Below the pieces are notes generated by a model. That model was not told the DNA's origin. It ran no database searches and worked only from the letters and a program-made list of their open reading frames with translations. A DNA stretch of 38,736 nucleotides, from positions 1-38,736 of the forward strand of contig JAKLPV010000138.1 of the NCBI GenBank assembly GCA_022013685.1. Direction: 5' to 3'. The DNA comes from Anaerolineae bacterium (lineage in GTDB: Bacteria; Chloroflexota; Anaerolineae; Anaerolineales; Villigracilaceae). Below, one piece after another: positions 24,275 through 32,166 of this stretch. The first letter of the stretch is position 1. The number at the start of each line of letters is the position of its first letter. The translations under genes and the position numbers were made by a program.

Positions 24275-24736
24275 ATGAGCATACAAACAGGAAGCCCTGC
24301 CCCAAAATTTAGCCTGCCTGATGAGACCGGCGCAATTCGCAGTCTGTCAGATTTCGCAGGACAAACCATCATCCTTTATTTCTACCCGAAGGACGATACA
24401 CCCGGCTGCACCACCGAAGCCTGTAACTTCCGCGATGATTACTCGGCCTTTGAACAAGCCGGGGTAACGATTTTAGGCGTCAGCCCCGATTCTCCCAAGT
24501 CACATGCCAAATTCAAGGAAAAGTTCAACCTGCCTTTCTCCCTTCTGGCCGATGAGCAGCACGAAGTTTGTGAGCAGTTCGGCGTTTGGGGGCCAAAGAA
24601 ATTCATGGGCCGCGAATATATGGGCGTAGCGCGTACCACCTTCGTCATCGGAGCGGACGGCATGGTCAAAAAGATCTTCGAGAACGTCAAGCCCGCCGAT
24701 CATAGCGCCGAAGTGCTCGCCGCTGTTCGAGAATAG
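24275..24736 (+). CDS. bcp: Thioredoxin-dependent peroxiredoxin, Bcp/PrxQ type
   Basis: 153 residues from the ATG at 24275, chosen because AGGAGG (24260-24265) lies 9 nt upstream; a TATAAT box is at 24248-24253. The protein has the Bcp signature YFYPKDDTPGCTTEAC with peroxidatic Cys45 and resolving Cys50 five residues on, as in E. coli Bcp. It reduces hydrogen peroxide and organic hydroperoxides using thioredoxin. It lies 4 nt before a sensor kinase gene and may be co-transcribed with it, linking peroxide defence with that sensor. Confidence 0.95.
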   Translation: MSIQTGSPAPKFSLPDETGAIRSLSDFAGQTIILYFYPKDDTPGCTTEACNFRDDYSAFEQAGVTILGVSPDSPKSHAKFKEKFNLPFSLLADEQHEVCEQFGVWGPKKFMGREYMGVARTTFVIGADGMVKKIFENVKPADHSAEVLAAVRE

Positions 24737-24740
24737 CGAT

Positions 24741-26549
24741 ATGGATTACGAACTGCTGAGGGCGCGTTACGCCACCTTTGCCGCGTTGTCGTTGGTATTC
24801 AGCATCTATTTGATTGCTGCAATCCCCTGGCATGCGGCTTTTTCGGTGGCCGTCGCCCTGGTTACATCCGCTTTGCTGACGGCAGTTTTGGAGTTCTGGC
24901 TCAGGTTATCCCTGCGCCGGGCTGCCCTGCGCCAGGAAGCGGCTGACCCGCAGCAGATTCAGTCCATCTTTGCATTTCAAAAAAACATCCTGGCTGCACT
25001 TTCAGAACGCGAAGTGCTTGAATCGAGCCTCGAAATTGGAGCCGGTTTACTCGGCGCAAGCAGCGCATCCTTCCTGCCTTACGATGAGTACGGCCAATCG
25101 CTGCCAACCGTTATGTTTGGCAAAGTGCCGGTCAGCGCGCTGGAAAATTGGTCGAACCGCCTGGCTTCACCCTCAACCCGTCAGATTTGCAAAGGCTGCA
25201 AAGCCATGCACGGCGGGCTCGGATGTGTTCTAATCCCTGAAGAAATCAGCCCCCCAACTGAAGTGCGCTGTTTCCCCATCCACAGCGCGGGTCGAGCAAT
25301 CGGCGTGGTCAACTATTTTTTCGAACAACCCGGCCTGTTTTCTGATGCAAAGACGCCACTGCTGGCCTCCCTGCTCGATTTTTCCGGGCAAGCCATCGAG
25401 ACCCTGCGCCTGCGCGACCAGGAAATGGCCGCCCTGCGTTACCTGCAGACCGCCACCGGGCCGAAATCAGACCTTTCGGTGCTTTTCAATAACCTGCTGG
25501 GAAACGTACAAAAGGCCCTCGATACAGATTTCGCCCTGCTCTACATCCCCGGCGGGATACGGGACGGGATCGCGGCCACCCCGCTGCTGCTTTCGCAAAC
25601 CCGCCAAAACTCAAACGCCCCGGCTGAGACTCCCAACCTGGGTTTTCTCGAAGGACTATGGAAGAGTATCCAGGCTTCGGGGCAGAGCATCTCGCTCGAA
25701 AACGTAAACCTGGGCGCAGCCCAAGACCGGCGCGAAATGTGGAAGGTGTTGTTGGCCGTCCCGCTCGGTTTGCCGGATTCAAATCCGGCGGGGATGCTGG
25801 TGCTTGGCTCCAACACAATCCAGACCTTTGCCGAACGCCAGCGCGCCCTGCTTGAAACGATCGCCGCCCAACTGGCCCTGCTTTTACAGAATGCGCGCCT
25901 GATGGTACAGTTGGAATACCAGGCTGTGCTCGATGAGCGCACCCGCCTGGCGCGTGAAATCCACGATGGCCTGGCGCAAACCCTGGCTTTCTTGAAAATC
26001 CAATCAGCCCAGATGCAAAATTACCTCTCTCGCGGCGAAACCGAGCGCCTGACCAGCACCCTGCAATCCAGTTACCGCACCCTGTCTGATGCCTACCTGG
26101 ATGCGCGCCAGGCGATTGACAACCTGCGCCGCGCGCCCTCCTCCAGCCTGCGCGAGTGGCTTGGAGAAGTGCTGGCAGACTTTCGTGAGTCCGCCGGAAA
26201 TATCGAAGCCGAACTGACAACCTTCGAGGTGTCCGGAGATTTCCCGCCGACGATCCAGGCCCAGTTGATCCGCATTGTGCAGGAAGCGCTCAGCAATGTG
26301 CGCAAGCATGCCCAGGCCAGCCAGGTTGTCATCTGCGCCCGCGAACATGATGGTTACATCCTGCTCGAAGTGCGCGATAATGGGATCGGTTTCACGCCGG
26401 ATTCACTGGAAGCTTCTGCCCGGTATGGCCTGCGCGGGATGCGTGAACGTTCTGAAATGATCGGCGCAGATTTCCAAATTTCGAGCCAGCCCAATCAGGG
26501 CACGCTCATTTCACTACGGCTTCCCGCCCGATTAAAGGAGGAAGTGTGA
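24741..26549 (+). CDS. NarX-like sensor kinase with a four-cysteine GAF cluster
   Basis: 602 residues. Two TM helices (about 12-30 and 33-50) with almost no periplasmic loop, a first GAF-like domain (about 80-220) carrying C150, C153, C162 and C177, a second GAF-like domain (about 235-385), HisKA_3 (RLAREIHDGLAQTL, His408) and HATPase (VRDNGIGF, GLRGMRERSEM) are present. The cysteine spacing C-x2-C-x8-C-x14-C recalls the Cys-rich module between HAMP and kinase in NarX and suggests a metal, Fe-S or thiol redox site. It lacks an external sensory domain, so it should sense from the cytoplasm. It starts 4 nt after bcp without a ribosome site and overlaps its regulator. Confidence 0.93.
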   Translation: MDYELLRARYATFAALSLVFSIYLIAAIPWHAAFSVAVALVTSALLTAVLEFWLRLSLRRAALRQEAADPQQIQSIFAFQKNILAALSEREVLESSLEIGAGLLGASSASFLPYDEYGQSLPTVMFGKVPVSALENWSNRLASPSTRQICKGCKAMHGGLGCVLIPEEISPPTEVRCFPIHSAGRAIGVVNYFFEQPGLFSDAKTPLLASLLDFSGQAIETLRLRDQEMAALRYLQTATGPKSDLSVLFNNLLGNVQKALDTDFALLYIPGGIRDGIAATPLLLSQTRQNSNAPAETPNLGFLEGLWKSIQASGQSISLENVNLGAAQDRREMWKVLLAVPLGLPDSNPAGMLVLGSNTIQTFAERQRALLETIAAQLALLLQNARLMVQLEYQAVLDERTRLAREIHDGLAQTLAFLKIQSAQMQNYLSRGETERLTSTLQSSYRTLSDAYLDARQAIDNLRRAPSSSLREWLGEVLADFRESAGNIEAELTTFEVSGDFPPTIQAQLIRIVQEALSNVRKHAQASQVVICAREHDGYILLEVRDNGIGFTPDSLEASARYGLRGMRERSEMIGADFQISSQPNQGTLISLRLPARLKEEV

Positions 26550-27190
26550 GCACTGGACAACGTATTCGCGTGATGGTGGTCGATGACCACTCCCTCTTCC
26601 GGCGCGGCCTGATTGGCCTGCTGGAAGAAATGCCCGAATTTTTAGTGGTCGGAGAAGCCTCCAACGGCCAGGAAGCAGTGGAAAAGATTCAGGAGGCCCT
26701 TCCCGATGTGCTGCTGCTGGACATAAACATGCCGGTGATGGATGGCATTCAGGGGTTGGATGCCATCCGTAAATTGCGGCCAGAACAAAAAATATTGATG
26801 CTGACCATTTCGCAAAATGACGATGACCTGATCGATGCCATCGTGGCCGGGGCGAACGGCTACTTGCTGAAAAATACCGAGCCTGAAGTGCTGCGCAACA
26901 CCATCCAGCAGATTTTTGCGGGCAATGCAGTTCTTGCGCCGGAGATTACCAACAAGGTTTTGCAGGCGGTACGCCGCTCAAAGACCGAACGCAGCCGCGG
27001 CCTGCTCAGCGAACGAGAGATCGATGTCTTGAAATGCCTGGCGCGCGGGCAGACAACCTCACAAATTGCGGGCACGCTCTTTATTTCAGAAAATACCGTC
27101 AAGACCCACATTCGCCATATTCTCGAAAAAATGGAAGTCAATAATCGCGCCGAGGCAGTGGCGCGCGCGGCGCAAATGGAATTGATCTAG
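26546..27190 (+). CDS. NarL/FixJ-family response regulator
   Basis: 214 residues from a GTG that overlaps the kinase stop (GTGA, 26546-26549), with AAAGGAGG upstream. The receiver has D13-D14, phospho-acceptor D59 (VLLLDINMPVMDG), the LTIS switch and LLKNTE lysine. A LuxR-type HTH follows (LSEREIDVLKCLARG and SENTVKTHIRHILEKMEV). It is the cognate regulator of the four-cysteine kinase. The terminator at 27213 separates it from the pseudo-receiver and oxidase genes, which are plausible but unproven targets. Confidence 0.95.
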   Translation: MSTGQRIRVMVVDDHSLFRRGLIGLLEEMPEFLVVGEASNGQEAVEKIQEALPDVLLLDINMPVMDGIQGLDAIRKLRPEQKILMLTISQNDDDLIDAIVAGANGYLLKNTEPEVLRNTIQQIFAGNAVLAPEITNKVLQAVRRSKTERSRGLLSEREIDVLKCLARGQTTSQIAGTLFISENTVKTHIRHILEKMEVNNRAEAVARAAQMELI

Positions 27191-27212
27191 TACAGATGCT
27201 GCTTCTATCCGG

Positions 27213-27245
27213 GCGGGTGATTGCAAAATCACCCGCTTTTTATTT
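27213..27245 (+). terminator. Intrinsic terminator after the response regulator
   Basis: A perfect 10-bp stem (27213-27222 with 27227-27236), a GCAA tetraloop and TTTTTATTTT. It ends the bcp-kinase-regulator unit. Confidence 0.93.
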
Positions 27246-27342
27246 TGAAATCCCCCATTCTTATAGACAGTGTTGATGACAATCTGGATAACTTTTGGTA
27301 AATTTGGAGTACGATTTATCTTTCCTTAATCTCTGTGAAATC

Positions 27343-27708
27343 ATGCCAGAATCCAAACCTTCCTTGCGCCGTGTCTTGATTGTGTCTGCGAATCCCCTCT
27401 TTCGTGAAGGGCTTCGCAAAATTTACGCTGAGCGTTGGGAGGCCAAAGCCTTCATTGCCGGGACAGCCACCACCATGAGCGAGGCCCTGGCGGCGCTGCA
27501 CACCAACCAGCCAGACCTGATCATCGTTGATTACGACGACAAGACCATCAACCGGGCCAAGTTTCTCGAACATTTTGTCTCCAATGAAATTCCGATGCAG
27601 GTGATGCTGGTTTCACTCGGACAATCGGGTGAAGTACTGATTTATGACCGAAAGCGCCTGACCCCATCCCAGGCTGAGACCTGGGACCCCTGGCCCGGCG
27701 AATCTTAG
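27343..27708 (+). CDS. Degenerate receiver-like protein
   Basis: 121 residues from the ATG at 27343; a TTG 16 codons earlier is less plausible. The fold follows a receiver: RRVLIVSANPLFREGLRKI for the first strand and helix, PDLIIVDYDD with D63 at the phospho-acceptor place, and MQVMLVS for the fourth strand. The acidic pair is replaced by Ser-Ala-Asn, and no conserved lysine follows, so normal phosphorylation is doubtful. It stands 34 nt before coxB and may be co-transcribed with the oxidase genes, suggesting a role in their control or assembly. That role is inference. Confidence 0.7.
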   Translation: MPESKPSLRRVLIVSANPLFREGLRKIYAERWEAKAFIAGTATTMSEALAALHTNQPDLIIVDYDDKTINRAKFLEHFVSNEIPMQVMLVSLGQSGEVLIYDRKRLTPSQAETWDPWPGES

Positions 27709-27742
27709 ATTTATTATTCTTCAACGCAAGGAGATTAATTTT

Positions 27743-28777
27743 ATGCGGAATGTGCGGCATTTTGTAACCGTGACGGCTTTGGTCTTGCTGGTTACGTATC
27801 TTACCTATATTGGTCTGACATCGCTCGGGCTGATGCCGGTTGCGGCCAGCGCACAGGCTGGGCCTATTGACTGGCTGTTCGATCTCCATGTAATTATGAT
27901 GTCGTTCCTGTTTTCACTCATCACGGTTATCATGGTCTACTCACTGGTTGTTTTTCGGCGCAAACCGGGCGAAACCGGCGATGGCGCTCACATCGAGGGA
28001 AACACCAAACTGGAAATTTTCTGGACCATTGTGCCTCTTGTAGTGGTGATCTGGTTCGGTATCATCGGCGCTGACAACCTGCGCCAGGTACGGGCCGTTG
28101 ACCCAAATGCGCTTGAAGTGCGTGTGATCGGCTTCCAGTGGTCCTGGCGTTTTGAGTACCCGGAGGGGTTTTCATCCAACACACTTTACCTGCCGGCCAA
28201 CAAGCAGGTTTTACTCAAAATGGAAAGCATCGATGTTTTGCATTCCTTCTGGGTGCCTGAGTTCCGCATCAAGCAAGACCTGGTGCCGGGGCGTGTGACC
28301 GAACTGCGCATCACCCCAACACTGGAAGGCGAATACCAGGTCTTGTGCGCAGAAATTTGCGGCACATCTCACGCTTACATGGTATCGCCGGTGGTGGTCG
28401 TTTCACAGGTCGCTTATGAAACATGGGTGACAGGCCAACTCGCAGCTTACGAAGCCGAACTGCTGGCTTCTGCCGGTCAGCCGGATGCCACTCGCGGCGA
28501 AAAACTATACACGGAACTGGGCTGCAAGGCCTGCCACTCGTTGGATGGCGCCGCCGGCGTCGGGCCGAGTTGGAAAGGTTTGTTCGGGCAAGAAAATCAT
28601 CCGCTGGCCGATGGTTCTGTGGTCGCCCTGGTGGATGAAGAGTACCTGCAAGAATCAATTATTGCGCCAAACAATAAAATCGCCCTGGGATTCAACGCCA
28701 ATGCCATGCCCAGCTTCAGTTATCTGCGTGATGCGCAGGTGGCCGACCTGGTCGAGTTCATTAAAACCCTCAAGTAA
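27743..28777 (+). CDS. coxB: caa3-type cytochrome c oxidase subunit II with fused cytochrome c
   Basis: 344 residues. An N-terminal signal or TM segment (7-28) and two TM helices (about 51-71 and 94-110) precede the CuA cupredoxin domain. Ligands are H167, C202, C206, H210 and M213 in CAEICGTSHAYM. A C-terminal class I cytochrome c domain follows (CKACH at 261-265, distal Met322 in AMPSFSY). Electrons pass from the fused cytochrome c or a donor to CuA and on to subunit I. AAGGAG lies upstream of the ATG. It is the first structural gene of the oxidase operon, 20 nt before subunit I. Confidence 0.96.
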   Translation: MRNVRHFVTVTALVLLVTYLTYIGLTSLGLMPVAASAQAGPIDWLFDLHVIMMSFLFSLITVIMVYSLVVFRRKPGETGDGAHIEGNTKLEIFWTIVPLVVVIWFGIIGADNLRQVRAVDPNALEVRVIGFQWSWRFEYPEGFSSNTLYLPANKQVLLKMESIDVLHSFWVPEFRIKQDLVPGRVTELRITPTLEGEYQVLCAEICGTSHAYMVSPVVVVSQVAYETWVTGQLAAYEAELLASAGQPDATRGEKLYTELGCKACHSLDGAAGVGPSWKGLFGQENHPLADGSVVALVDEEYLQESIIAPNNKIALGFNANAMPSFSYLRDAQVADLVEFIKTLK

Positions 28778-28797
28778 TTGCGGAGGAATATCCTTTT

Positions 28798-30690
28798 ATG
28801 AAAAAACTCTTTTCACTGGGGCTGATGCGCGGCCTGGTCGCGCAGTTCATCGGCACACTGGCTGGTGGACTGTTCGTCACCGCCATCCGCGCCCTGATGG
28901 GCCTGCACGCTTTCGACAAATTCTTTTTCTCTGAACCGGCCTGGGTCTTTGGCGGGTTGGTTGGCGCAATCTCCTTCCTGGGCGGGGTCGGCGCGGTTAC
29001 AGATTGGTTCAAATGGGCCAAAGGTGAAACCACCCACGAACACCACGATGAAGACCGCCGCTGGGAACGCTATTTTGGCGTCTCGCTCGACCACAAAGTC
29101 ATCGGTATCCAGTATGTGGTTACCGCCCTGATATTGCTCTCGGTCGGCGGTTCGTTCGCGCTCATTTTCCGTACCGAGCTGGCTCAATCGGGCCTGCAAT
29201 TCCTGACCGAAGAATTCAGGATTTTCGATCAGAACGGCTTGCAATTCTACAACACCCTGATGGGCCTGCATGGGATGATCATGATCGTTTCCATCCTGCT
29301 CGGTATCGCCGGGATGATCAACTACCTTGTCCCGATGCTGATCGGCGCATCAGACATGGCATTCCCGCGTCTGAATGCCTTCTCGTTCTGGGTTTCTGTT
29401 CCCGCGGCCGTTTTGCTGCTTTTGAGCATGGTCCTGGGCGGATTCGATACCGGCTGGACGGGCTATCCGCCCCTGGCCCTGCGCGCTCCGGTTGGCATCC
29501 AGATGTTCTACCTGGGAGTCTGGGTGGCGGGCTGGTCGTCCATTCTGGGTGCGATAAACCTGGTCGTGACAGTTGTGCGCCTGCGCGCCAAAGGAATGGT
29601 CGCTTTCCGTATGCCTATCTTCGTCTGGGCAGCCGTGGCGACTTCGATCATCACCCTGACTGCGACTCAGATGATCGGCCTGGCTTTCCAACTGGTTGTT
29701 TTCGAACGCTTGCTCGGAATGCCCTTCTTTGATACCACCAATGGCGGCAATCCGGTCCTGTTTCAACACCTGTTCTGGTTCTACTCGCACCCGGTTGTTT
29801 ATGTGTTCGTGCTGCCCGGCCTGGGGATATTCTCGGAACTGCTGCCGGTCTTTGCCCGAAAGCCGCTCTTTGGCTACAAATGGGTGGCGCTTTCTTCGCT
29901 GGCGATTGCGCTGGTGGGTTTCCTGGTTTGGGCGCATCACATGTTTGCTTCTGGCATGAACGAGTACCTGCGCGTACCTTTCATGTTTAGCACCCTGTTG
30001 GTGGCCGTGCCGACCGGCGTCAAGTTCTTTTCCTGGGCGGCGACGCTCTGGCAAGGCAAGATCGAGTTCCCCACCCCGATGCTGTTCGTCCTGGGCGGGA
30101 TCGTGGTCTTCCTGTTGGGCGGTGTGACCGGCCCGCCGAACGCCACTGTTTCGACCGACCTGCATTTGCACGACACTTACTTCATTGTCGGCCACTTCCA
30201 CGACACCATGTTTGGCGGATACATCTTCCCCTTCTTCGCCTCGCTCTACTACTGGTATCCGAAAGCCTTTGGTAAACGCCTGGATGAGCGCCTCGGCAAA
30301 CTGCACTTCTGGTTGATGACACCCTCGTTCTTTATTTTGACCCTGGGCATGATGCGCATCGGCCTGCTTGGCATGCGCCGCCGTATCGCGGACTATGACG
30401 CCATGCTCGGTTTTGACGTCTGGCACATGATCTTGACGGTCTCGGCTTACCTGATCGCTGCCGGCATCCTGGTTTTCTTCTGGAATGTTTACATCACCGC
30501 CAAAAACGGCAAACCGGCGACCGGCAATATCTGGAACTCGCGCTCGCCTGAATGGCAGGCTCCTTCACCCCTGCCGGTTCACAATTACGACAAACCCTTC
30601 GAAGTGGTGGGTGAACCCTACGACTATGGTCTGGAAGGCTCAGCCTACGTCAGGACCATCGAAGAAACCGAGGCCGTTTCCCATGCATAA
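28798..30690 (+). CDS. coxA: Cytochrome c oxidase subunit I, A2-type
   Basis: 630 residues, about 85 longer than usual at the N-terminus, where two extra hydrophobic helices (about 11-31 and 48-70) and a His/Asp/Glu-rich linker precede the standard core. Heme a ligands are H158 and H468, heme a3 ligand H466, CuB ligands H331, H380 and H381, with Y335 as cross-linked tyrosine. The helix VI motif reads YSHPVVY (329-335): the usual Glu is Val, and the YS pair marks the A2 class of heme-copper oxidases. D-channel D186 and K-channel K409 are present. It reduces oxygen to water and pumps protons. Its stop overlaps the subunit IV-III gene by 8 nt. Confidence 0.97.
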   Translation: MKKLFSLGLMRGLVAQFIGTLAGGLFVTAIRALMGLHAFDKFFFSEPAWVFGGLVGAISFLGGVGAVTDWFKWAKGETTHEHHDEDRRWERYFGVSLDHKVIGIQYVVTALILLSVGGSFALIFRTELAQSGLQFLTEEFRIFDQNGLQFYNTLMGLHGMIMIVSILLGIAGMINYLVPMLIGASDMAFPRLNAFSFWVSVPAAVLLLLSMVLGGFDTGWTGYPPLALRAPVGIQMFYLGVWVAGWSSILGAINLVVTVVRLRAKGMVAFRMPIFVWAAVATSIITLTATQMIGLAFQLVVFERLLGMPFFDTTNGGNPVLFQHLFWFYSHPVVYVFVLPGLGIFSELLPVFARKPLFGYKWVALSSLAIALVGFLVWAHHMFASGMNEYLRVPFMFSTLLVAVPTGVKFFSWAATLWQGKIEFPTPMLFVLGGIVVFLLGGVTGPPNATVSTDLHLHDTYFIVGHFHDTMFGGYIFPFFASLYYWYPKAFGKRLDERLGKLHFWLMTPSFFILTLGMMRIGLLGMRRRIADYDAMLGFDVWHMILTVSAYLIAAGILVFFWNVYITAKNGKPATGNIWNSRSPEWQAPSPLPVHNYDKPFEVVGEPYDYGLEGSAYVRTIEETEAVSHA

Positions 30691-31468
30691 CACTGAAACT
30701 TCTCACACCCATACCCACGTTCCCAACCTGTTGCAGGGTGTCAATGTCTTCATTGCCCTGGCAGTCCTGACGGCGATCGAGTTCTTCATCGCCATCACCA
30801 ACGCCTCACTCCTGCTGATCAGCATCGTAGCAATCCTCAAAGCCGGATTGGTCTTGTACTACTACATGCATGCTTATCTCCTGCGCGATGTGGACAAACA
30901 CCTCGACCCGCACACCTACGAGCATAAACTGACATCCAACCGCTTCGGCCTGTGGCTGTTCATCCTGTCGGACGCCTTCCTGTTCGCCGGGTTGCTGACC
31001 GCCCGTTTCAACCTGATGGGTCTGACCCGTCTGCACCTCGACCAGAACCTTGGTTTGATCGTGACCGTTGTCCTGCTGGTCTCGTCCTTCTTTATGAATC
31101 GCGCCGAAAGCCAGATGAAACTCGGCAACAAGAAGGGTTTCCTGCTCAACACTGCCATCACGACCCTGCTTGGGCTCGGATTTGTGCTCGGCGTGGTCGC
31201 CATCGAGTGGCCTTCTGCCGCTCATGAAGGGATTACCGCTTCGGCCAACGCCGGCAGCGTCCTCTTCTACATGATGACCGGCATGCACGCCTTCCATGTC
31301 GTCACCGGCCTGATCTTTCTGCTGATCATCCTGCGCAACGGAATGAAGGGACTTTACACTCCTGAAAAGCACTGGGCAGTCGAAGCTGCCACGGTTTACT
31401 GGCACTTCATTGACCTGGTCTGGATCTTCTTCTACCCGGCCCTGTACCTGATCGGCAAACTGGCCTAA
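30683..31468 (+). CDS. coxC: Cytochrome c oxidase subunit IV-III fusion
   Basis: 261 residues from the ATG at 30683, inside the last codons of subunit I. The N-terminal 75 residues match the prokaryotic subunit IV (COX4/CyoD-like) pattern: a His-rich start, two TM helices and KAGLVLYYYMHAYLLRD, which normally ends that small subunit. From about residue 86 (FGLWLFILSDAFLFAGLLTA) a five-helix subunit III follows, ending with AVEAATVYWHFIDLVWIFFY, the conserved helix VII. Subunit III stabilises subunit I and its oxygen uptake; subunit IV aids assembly. A single chain would keep both at equal amounts. Confidence 0.9.
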   Translation: MHNTETSHTHTHVPNLLQGVNVFIALAVLTAIEFFIAITNASLLLISIVAILKAGLVLYYYMHAYLLRDVDKHLDPHTYEHKLTSNRFGLWLFILSDAFLFAGLLTARFNLMGLTRLHLDQNLGLIVTVVLLVSSFFMNRAESQMKLGNKKGFLLNTAITTLLGLGFVLGVVAIEWPSAAHEGITASANAGSVLFYMMTGMHAFHVVTGLIFLLIILRNGMKGLYTPEKHWAVEAATVYWHFIDLVWIFFYPALYLIGKLA

Positions 31469-31476
31469 AAACAAAG

Positions 31477-31520
31477 ACCTGACAGTTTTTATCAAGCACC
31501 TTGAAAACCTGTCAGGTTTT
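31477..31520 (+). terminator. First of two tandem hairpins after the subunit III gene
   Basis: A 9-bp perfect outer stem (31477-31485 with 31509-31517) is extended by further pairings inside the loop and followed by TTTT. It lies 8 nt after the stop codon of the oxidase subunit genes. Confidence 0.6.
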
Positions 31521-31522
31521 AT

Positions 31523-31563
31523 AAAGCCGGGCGTGTCTCGACTGGGGCGCGCCCGGCTTTTTT
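31523..31563 (+). terminator. Second tandem terminator, 11 nt before the next start codon
   Basis: An 11-bp perfect GC-rich stem (31523-31533 with 31550-31560), extendable by a wobble pair, is followed by TTTTTT. The ATG of the cupredoxin-like gene is at 31575, so the hairpin lies in its leader. It is likely to lower expression of the assembly genes relative to the structural subunits. Confidence 0.85.
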
Positions 31564-31574
31564 GAGCAAAAACG

Positions 31575-32075
31575 ATGAGCTTTCGACAATTTTTCTTGCG
31601 GCTGGCGATTTTCCTGGCAATTGGGCTTGTGCTCGGGATTCTGATCAATGAAGTTTCTTTCGGCTTCATGAAGAGCGAAGCCGGCCGCTCGGCCCAGCGT
31701 ATCGAACTGGTCATCCCCGCCGGGACGGCGGCCAAGATCGCGCGCGGCGAAGCTGAAGAAGCCATTCCGCTCAATATGGTTTTCGTCAATGGTGATACCC
31801 TGGTGGTCAAGAACGAAGACTCCGAGACCCACACCCTTGGTCCGCTGCTGATCCCTGCCGGGACATCGGCCAGCCTGAACCTCGACCAGACCGAAAACCT
31901 GGCCCTGTCGTGCTCGTTCCAGCCCGGCCAATACATCGGGCTGGATGTGCGTGAAGCAGTCACATTTGACACCCGCCTGCTGGGGATTTTCCTGTCTGGC
32001 GTGCCGCTCGGAATTCTGTTCATGCTCTACAGCTTCATCATCTGGCCGATCAAGAACAAATCGCAGGTCGAGTAG
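31575..32075 (+). CDS. Membrane cupredoxin-like protein in the oxidase locus
   Basis: 166 residues with one N-terminal TM helix (about 8-26), a small external beta domain (about 43-128) and a second TM helix (about 134-157). The beta domain resembles a cupredoxin: H86 in SETHTLGPLLIPAG and C113 in LSCSFQPGQYIGLDV sit where two type 1 copper ligands would be. The usual second His is replaced (Gln at 116 or 119) and no Met follows, so it may bind copper transiently or not at all. Its position between structural genes and SURF1 suggests an oxidase assembly role, perhaps copper delivery to CuA, since no Sco or CtaG gene lies here. Confidence 0.75.
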   Translation: MSFRQFFLRLAIFLAIGLVLGILINEVSFGFMKSEAGRSAQRIELVIPAGTAAKIARGEAEEAIPLNMVFVNGDTLVVKNEDSETHTLGPLLIPAGTSASLNLDQTENLALSCSFQPGQYIGLDVREAVTFDTRLLGIFLSGVPLGILFMLYSFIIWPIKNKSQVE

Positions 32076-32166
32076 GCCGCTTTTGCCGTATCGAGACCAA
32101 GACCGATTGCTGCTGACAAGGGTGGTTTCGACACGCTCAACCACCGCATTAAATCTGGATACTGAA

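Noticed and set aside
29350..30426. 358-codon open frame on the minus strand across cytochrome oxidase subunit I
   Set aside because: Its translation is His/Gln/Arg-rich, typical of an antisense frame of a hydrophobic membrane protein; the sense gene has all heme and copper ligands.
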